Assembly (NCBI GenBank): GCA_036276035.1
Contig: DASUCM010000014.1
Coordinates: 1 to 9,530, forward strand
Length of the DNA: 9,530 nt
Reading direction: 5' to 3'
Origin: JACDAF01 sp036276035
GTDB taxonomy: Bacteria > Chloroflexota > Limnocylindria > P2-11E
This document shows, piece by piece, positions 5,997 through 9,530 of this stretch (position 1 is the first letter of the stretch; the number at the start of each line of letters is the position of its first letter). A program made the translations under genes and the position numbers. Below the pieces are notes generated by a model that searched no databases, was not told the origin of the DNA, and worked only from the letters and a program-made list of their open reading frames with translations.

Positions 5997-7018
5997 CAGG
6001 GCCAGAGGGGCAGGCCCTCGAGACCGAGCGTCTCGGGGTACCCGCGCATCGCGTTGAGGTTCTGCACGGCAGAGCCCGCCGCGCCCTTCACGAGGTTGTC
6101 CAGCGCGCCCATCGCGACGAGCCTGCCGTTCGCCTCGTCGACGACCGCGTGCACGAGGCACCAGTTGCTGCCGAGCGCCGCCTTCGTCTGCGGGAACGAG
6201 CGCGTGACGCGGACGAACGGCTCCTCGGAGTACGCCTGCGCGTAGGCCTGCGCGACCTGCTCGGGAGTGACGCCTTCCCGCAGCGGCGCGTAGCAGGTGG
6301 CGAGGAGGCCGCGCGTCATCGGGATGAGGTGCGGCGTGAAGGTGAGCCGCGGCGACGCGCTGCCGAGCGCAGCGAGCTCCTGCGAGATCTCGGGCGTATG
6401 GCGGTGGCGCGGCACGCCGTAGGCGCGCAGGTTCTCGTCGATCGAGCCGTAAAGGTAGGCCTCGTCCACGCTGTGCCCCGCGCCGGAGACGCCGGACTTC
6501 GCGTCGATGATCACGTCGTCGCCGATGAGCCCGGCGCGCACGGCGGGGGCGAGCGCGAGGAGGGACGCGGTCGGGTAGCACCCGGGATTCGAGACGAGCC
6601 GCGCGCCGCGCAGCTTCGGACGCACGAGCTCCGTCAGACCGTAGACGGCGTCGCGGAGGAGCTCGGGCGCGGGATGCGTGTAGCCGTACCAGCGCTGGTA
6701 GCCCGCCGCATCGCGGAGCCGGAAGTCGCTGCCGACGTCGATGAGCGCGCGCCCTTCCTTCAGCCATCCCGGCGCGAGCTTCGCGGCCTCACCGGCCGGG
6801 AGCGCGGTGATGACGACCTCGGCGTCGCCGACATCGGACCCGACGACGAGCGAGGCGGGCGCGCCGTGCAGGTGCGGCTGGACGTCCCGCAGCGGCTCGC
6901 CCTGGTGGGAGCGCGCGACGGCGGCGACGAGCTGCACCTCGGGGTGACGGAGGAGGATCCGGGCGAGCTCCCCGCCCGCGTAACCGGTGACGCCGACGAT
7001 CGCGACGCGCGTGCTCAC
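5996..7018 (-). CDS. argC: N-acetyl-gamma-glutamyl-phosphate reductase
   Basis: NADPH-dependent enzyme that reduces N-acetylglutamyl phosphate to the semialdehyde, third step of the pathway. It has 340 residues, the usual size. Visible are the Rossmann motif GVTGYAGGEL (9-18), VGSDFRLRD (95-103), the active-site Cys147 in SNPGCYPT (143-150), SGVSGAG (175-181), the catalytic His207 in RHRHTPEI (204-211), PHLIPMTRG (229-237), and the C-terminal KGAAGSAVQNLN (311-322). It starts at GTG 7018 and is the first gene of the arg operon. No Shine-Dalgarno stands out upstream. Instead a promoter-like pair and ARG-box half-sites end 7 bases before the start codon, suggesting a leaderless or nearly leaderless transcript. 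Its stop shares a base with the start of the PaiB-like gene (TGATG). Confidence 0.96.
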   Translation of the reverse strand: MSTRVAIVGVTGYAGGELARILLRHPEVQLVAAVARSHQGEPLRDVQPHLHGAPASLVVGSDVGDAEVVITALPAGEAAKLAPGWLKEGRALIDVGSDFRLRDAAGYQRWYGYTHPAPELLRDAVYGLTELVRPKLRGARLVSNPGCYPTASLLALAPAVRAGLIGDDVIIDAKSGVSGAGHSVDEAYLYGSIDENLRAYGVPRHRHTPEISQELAALGSASPRLTFTPHLIPMTRGLLATCYAPLREGVTPEQVAQAYAQAYSEEPFVRVTRSFPQTKAALGSNWCLVHAVVDEANGRLVAMGALDNLVKGAAGSAVQNLNAMRGYPETLGLEGLPLWP

Positions 7019-7025
7019 CGCCGGA

Positions 7026-7033
7026 TTATGCAG
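7026..7033 (-). promoter_or_regulatory. ARG half-site 2, direct repeat of box 1
   Basis: CTGCATAA on the minus strand repeats the first eight bases of box 1 with one change, exactly 20 bases downstream. That is close to two helical turns, like the spacing of tandem ARG boxes in well-studied operators. Its right arm is poor (CGGCGG), so it is a half-site at best. It overlaps the -10-like hexamer. Confidence 0.5.
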
Positions 7034-7037
7034 TGGC

Positions 7038-7053
7038 GTGGATGTTTATGCAA
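7038..7053 (-). promoter_or_regulatory. ARG box 1 (ArgR operator)
   Basis: The minus strand reads TTGCATAAACATCCAC. As I recall it, the actinobacterial ArgR operator has arms TTGCAT and ATGCAA around a 4-base spacer. Here the left arm is perfect and the right arm (ATCCAC) keeps three of six bases. It covers the -35-like hexamer, so bound ArgR would exclude RNA polymerase. The argR gene in the same operon supports the assignment. Confidence 0.6.
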
Positions 7054-7056
7054 CCG

Positions 7057-8334
7057 CTAGGGGAAGATCCCCCGCTTCTCGAGGGCGCCGGCGACGCGCT
7101 CGACAGCGACGATGAAGGCCGCCTCGCGCGGCGTGCAGTCGTAGACCTGCGCCTTCGCCAGGACGAGGTCGATCGCGCGGCGCATGTAGATCTCGAGCCG
7201 GCGCTCGACCTCGTCGAGCTCCCAGTAGAACTGGGCGCGGCTCTGGACCCACTCGAAGTACGAGACGACCACCCCGCCGGCGTTCGCGAGGATGTCCGGC
7301 GCAATGGTGACGCCACGCGCGGCGAGAGCCCGGTCGGCGGCGGAGGTGATCGGCCCGTTCGCCCCCTCGACGATGATCGGCGCGCGGACCTCGTGGGCGT
7401 TGGCGGACGTGATCTGGCCCTCCAGCGCGGCGGGGATGAGGACGTCGACGTCGCTCGCGAGGAGCTCCGCGTTCGAGATCCGCGCCGCGCCGGGCAGGCC
7501 CTCGAGCGTGCGCTGCGGGTTCCGTTGCGCGTGCTCCATCGCGCGCCGGACGTCGAGCCCGTCCGTCGCGGCGTAGCCGCCGCTCACGTCGGAGATCGCG
7601 ACGACCTTGCAGCCGGCCTCCGCGAGCGCGAGCGCGGCGATGCTCCCGACGTTGCCGAAGCCCTGCACCGCGACGCGCGTTCCCTCAGGCGCGCGGCCGA
7701 GCCGCCGCAGCACCTCGAGGGTGACGAACGCGACCCCGCGTCCGGTCGCCTCGTGACGGCCCCGCGACCCGCCGAGCTCGACCGGCTTGCCGGTGACGAC
7801 CTCCGGCGAGTGGCGGCCGGTCATCATCGTCACGGTGTCCACGATCCACGCCATGTGGCGCGCGTCGGTGTTCACGTCGGGCGCGGGGATGTCCGCCTCG
7901 GGGCCGATGATCGGCAGGATCGCGGCGGTGTAGCGCTTCGTGAGCCGCTGCACCTCGCGCTCGGAGAAGCCGCGCGGATCGAACGCGACGCCGCCCTTCG
8001 CGCCGCCGAGCGGGATGTCGGTGACGGCGCACTTCCAGGACATGAGCATCGCGAGGCCCTTTACCTCGTCGAGCGTGACCGACGGGTGGAAGCGGATGCC
8101 GCCCTTGCCGGGGCCGCGCGCGGTCGAGTGCTGGACGCGGTAGCCGGTGAAGACCTCGAGCGACCCGTCGTCGCGGTGCACCGGCAGCGCGACGATGAGC
8201 GAGCGCTCGAAGGACGCGAGATAACGATGGATCCCGGGGTCGAGCCCGAGCGCCTTGGCCGCGGCGTCGAGCTGCGCGACCGCGGAGGCGAGGAGCTCCT
8301 GCCCAGGCTCGGCGCGCACCGGTGCGGTCGTCAC
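7057..8334 (-). CDS. Glu/Leu/Phe/Val dehydrogenase, probably glutamate dehydrogenase
   Basis: A 425-residue dehydrogenase that would interconvert glutamate with 2-oxoglutarate plus ammonia. Visible are the substrate-side GPGKGGIRFHP (74-84, Lys77), Lys101, the catalytic Lys113 in PLGGAKGGV (108-116), the catalytic Asp153 in PAPDVNTD (150-157), GGSRGRHEATGRG (188-200), the Rossmann GFGNVG (225-230), EGANGP (323-328) and SYFEWVQ (358-364). Asp249 at the end of the second nucleotide-binding strand (VVAISD) suggests NAD rather than NADP preference. Length and motifs fit the bacterial hexameric type. Leucine or phenylalanine dehydrogenases are usually shorter (about 350), which favours glutamate. 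The start is GTG 8334, overlapping the stop of the upstream GNAT gene as GTGA. It ends 38 bases before argC, so readthrough could add arg transcripts. Supplying glutamate to the arginine pathway is a plausible link. Confidence 0.88.
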   Translation of the reverse strand: MTTAPVRAEPGQELLASAVAQLDAAAKALGLDPGIHRYLASFERSLIVALPVHRDDGSLEVFTGYRVQHSTARGPGKGGIRFHPSVTLDEVKGLAMLMSWKCAVTDIPLGGAKGGVAFDPRGFSEREVQRLTKRYTAAILPIIGPEADIPAPDVNTDARHMAWIVDTVTMMTGRHSPEVVTGKPVELGGSRGRHEATGRGVAFVTLEVLRRLGRAPEGTRVAVQGFGNVGSIAALALAEAGCKVVAISDVSGGYAATDGLDVRRAMEHAQRNPQRTLEGLPGAARISNAELLASDVDVLIPAALEGQITSANAHEVRAPIIVEGANGPITSAADRALAARGVTIAPDILANAGGVVVSYFEWVQSRAQFYWELDEVERRLEIYMRRAIDLVLAKAQVYDCTPREAAFIVAVERVAGALEKRGIFP

Positions 8335-9344
8335 GAGAGCGGCTTCTTCATGCGGATGCTCGGCGGCTCCGGCTCGTACCCGAGCTTGCGGTTCACGGCG
8401 AGCATGGGTGCATTGTCCTTGTCGTTCGTCGTGCCGAACAGCCGGACGCCCCGCTCCTTCAGCACGGCGATGGCCCGCAGCTTCATCGCGAGCGCGAGGT
8501 CGTTGCCGCGGGCGCTCGAGAGCACGCCGGTCATGAACGTGTACCCGACCCCCGACCCGTTCACGTCGGCGAGGGTCAGCCCGACGAGCTCGTCGCCTCT
8601 CAGCGCGAGCGTCGTCGCGCGCGGCTCGAAGGTCGGGCTGTCGAAGGCGTAGCGCGAGAGATCCTCGTAGGAGGGCGGCGGCGGTATCTCGGGCGTCGGG
8701 ACCTCACGCCAGGTCGCCGAGTGCAGCTCGTGGACGCGGCGCCTCAGCCCCTCGGCCTCGCCCGCCGCTGCGAGCTCGGCGTAGCTCGCGAGGCGGAAGC
8801 CGCCGCGCCGCGCGATCGCATCCGGGTCCTCGAAGCGGGAGGCATCGAACGCCGTGAGGTCGAGGTACGCGGTCTGCCGGCGGTGGAACTCCCGGTAGCC
8901 GCGCTTCTCGGCGAACGCGATGCCGTCGCGCTCGTCGCCGCGCAGCCCCGCGGTCAGCGACGGAGCGCCGTGACCGCGCGCGTAGTCCTCGAGCGCGTCC
9001 GCGATCGCCGTGCCGATGCCCTTGCGCTTCCAGGCGTCGTCGATCCGCAGCCAGGCGCCCCACGAGCCATCGGGCGGGCGCCACCTGCCGCCGTCGCCGG
9101 CGCCCGCGACGCCGATGAGCTCGTCGCCGGCCTCGACGACGAGCCGCGCGCGCACCTCGTTCGGGTCGGCCATCGACTCCCAGCGCTCCATGTCCTGGAG
9201 CGTCTGCCGCTGCGCCGGCCGCGAGTAGCGGTTCTGGAACACGACGACGCGCGGGAGGTCCTCCGGGCGCCACTCGCGGAGGGTCACGCCGCGCGGCAGC
9301 CTGGGCGCGATCTGCTGGACGACGTCTGGCGTTGCGGCCGGCAC
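8331..9344 (-). CDS. Tandem-domain GNAT acetyltransferase
   Basis: A 337-residue protein with two GNAT-like halves. The N-terminal one (about 20-162) holds a good acetyl-CoA loop, WKRKGIGTAIADAL (105-118), followed by GIAFAEKRGY (141-150), the typical end of the fold. The C-terminal half (about 180-335) has a strand ATTLALRGDELVG (243-255), a degenerate loop SSARGNDLALAMK (276-288), and TTNDKDNAPMLAVNRKLGYE (305-324), where the Asn and Met positions and the LGY ending are family-typical. The layout resembles two-domain acetyltransferases such as MshD, but no substrate can be named. The start is GTG 9344 with no clear Shine-Dalgarno. The GTG giving VTLREW near residue 20 is an alternative. Its stop overlaps the dehydrogenase start (GTGA), so the two are probably co-transcribed. 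It faces away from ribD across a very short gap. Confidence 0.78.
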   Translation of the reverse strand: MPAATPDVVQQIAPRLPRGVTLREWRPEDLPRVVVFQNRYSRPAQRQTLQDMERWESMADPNEVRARLVVEAGDELIGVAGAGDGGRWRPPDGSWGAWLRIDDAWKRKGIGTAIADALEDYARGHGAPSLTAGLRGDERDGIAFAEKRGYREFHRRQTAYLDLTAFDASRFEDPDAIARRGGFRLASYAELAAAGEAEGLRRRVHELHSATWREVPTPEIPPPPSYEDLSRYAFDSPTFEPRATTLALRGDELVGLTLADVNGSGVGYTFMTGVLSSARGNDLALAMKLRAIAVLKERGVRLFGTTNDKDNAPMLAVNRKLGYEPEPPSIRMKKPLS

Positions 9345-9371
9345 GGGGTGAGGAGACTAGCATCGGCGCGG

Positions 9372-9530
9372 TTGGCCGAGCCCGCGCAGCACGATCTCGA
9401 GAAGCACATGCGCACCGCGCTCCGGCTCGCGCAGCGCGGGGCAGGGCGGACGAGCCCCAACCCGATGGTCGGCGCGGTCGTCGTCCAGGGAGGCCGTGTC
9501 GTCGGGCGCGGCTGGCATCACGCCGCGGGC
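9372..9530 (+). CDS. ribD: Riboflavin biosynthesis deaminase/reductase RibD, 5' part only
   Basis: The first 53 residues of RibD, the bifunctional enzyme whose N-terminal deaminase and C-terminal reductase carry out the second and third steps of riboflavin synthesis after GTP cyclohydrolase II. The visible part contains HMRTALRLAQRG (12-23) and TSPNPMVGAVVVQGGRVVG (27-45), the conserved deaminase N-terminus. The zinc-binding H-A-E motif lies beyond the window. ATG 9408 would start within the first conserved helix, so an upstream start is needed. TTG 9372 fits the family's usual N-terminus. GTG 9348 is in frame and also possible. No well-spaced Shine-Dalgarno is seen for TTG 9372 (GAGGAG at 9350-9355 is 16 bases away). 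It is the only plus-strand gene and is divergent from the GNAT gene. Confidence 0.85.
   Translation, partial: MAEPAQHDLEKHMRTALRLAQRGAGRTSPNPMVGAVVVQGGRVVGRGWHHAAG

Larger units (their letters stand above)
7025..7053 (-). promoter_or_regulatory. Probable promoter of the arg operon
   Basis: On the minus strand TTGCAT (7053-7048, -35-like) and CATAAT (7030-7025, five of six matches to TATAAT) are separated by exactly 17 bases. They sit in the only non-coding gap before argC, an AT-rich island in very GC-rich surroundings. A start seven bases beyond the -10 would fall on G7018, the first base of argC. The -35 match is weak (three of six), and both hexamers double as parts of the ARG half-sites. 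Inference from sequence only. Confidence 0.55.

Noticed and set aside
7019..7056. Intrinsic terminator after the dehydrogenase gene
   Set aside because: The 38-base gap has no GC-rich hairpin followed by a T run. Its AT-rich parts are better explained as promoter and ARG half-sites.
9350..9376. Promoter for ribD or the GNAT gene (TAGCAT plus TTGCGG on the plus strand)
   Set aside because: The spacing is 20 bases and both hexamers are poor matches, so I could not support a call.

Overview
The window is a very GC-rich, gene-dense piece of a bacterial chromosome that is almost entirely an arginine-biosynthesis operon on the minus strand. Read in its direction of transcription (right to left) the order is argC, a PaiB-like FMN-binding protein, argJ, argB, argR, argG, argH and a short GNAT-type argA that runs off the left edge. 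Upstream, also on the minus strand, are a two-domain GNAT acetyltransferase and a Glu/Leu/Phe/Val-type dehydrogenase (probably glutamate dehydrogenase). At the far right the plus strand carries the start of ribD.

Layout: 1-289 argA (partial); 286-1659 argH; 1656-2924 argG; 2911-3411 argR; 3408-4199 argB; 4180-5367 argJ; 5364-5996 PaiB-like; 5996-7018 argC; a 38-base gap (7019-7056) with a probable promoter and ArgR operator; 7057-8334 gdhA-like; 8331-9344 tandem GNAT; a short divergent gap; 9372-9530 ribD (partial). Every junction from argC to argA overlaps by 1 to 20 bases, and so does the GNAT/dehydrogenase junction. There is no gene-free stretch longer than about 40 bases, and I see no RNA gene, mobile element or CRISPR array.

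How the genes work together: the dehydrogenase can make glutamate; ArgA and/or ArgJ acetylate it; ArgB phosphorylates and ArgC reduces N-acetylglutamate; ArgJ moves the acetyl group from N-acetylornithine back to glutamate; ArgG and ArgH turn citrulline plus aspartate into arginine; ArgR senses arginine. argD and argF, needed for the two missing steps, are not in the window and must lie elsewhere. In the gap before argC two TGCATAA half-sites lie 20 bases apart. They coincide with a -35-like/-10-like pair at 17-base spacing, and the predicted transcript would begin at the argC start codon.

Organism: the GC content, frequent GTG/TTG starts, ARG-box type and protein style fit a high-GC lineage such as Actinomycetota or Chloroflexota, but I cannot place it from this window. 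Most of the window is ordinary primary metabolism. The least expected items are the PaiB-like gene inside the arg operon and the compact operator/promoter/start arrangement. I did not find evidence for a wholly new system.
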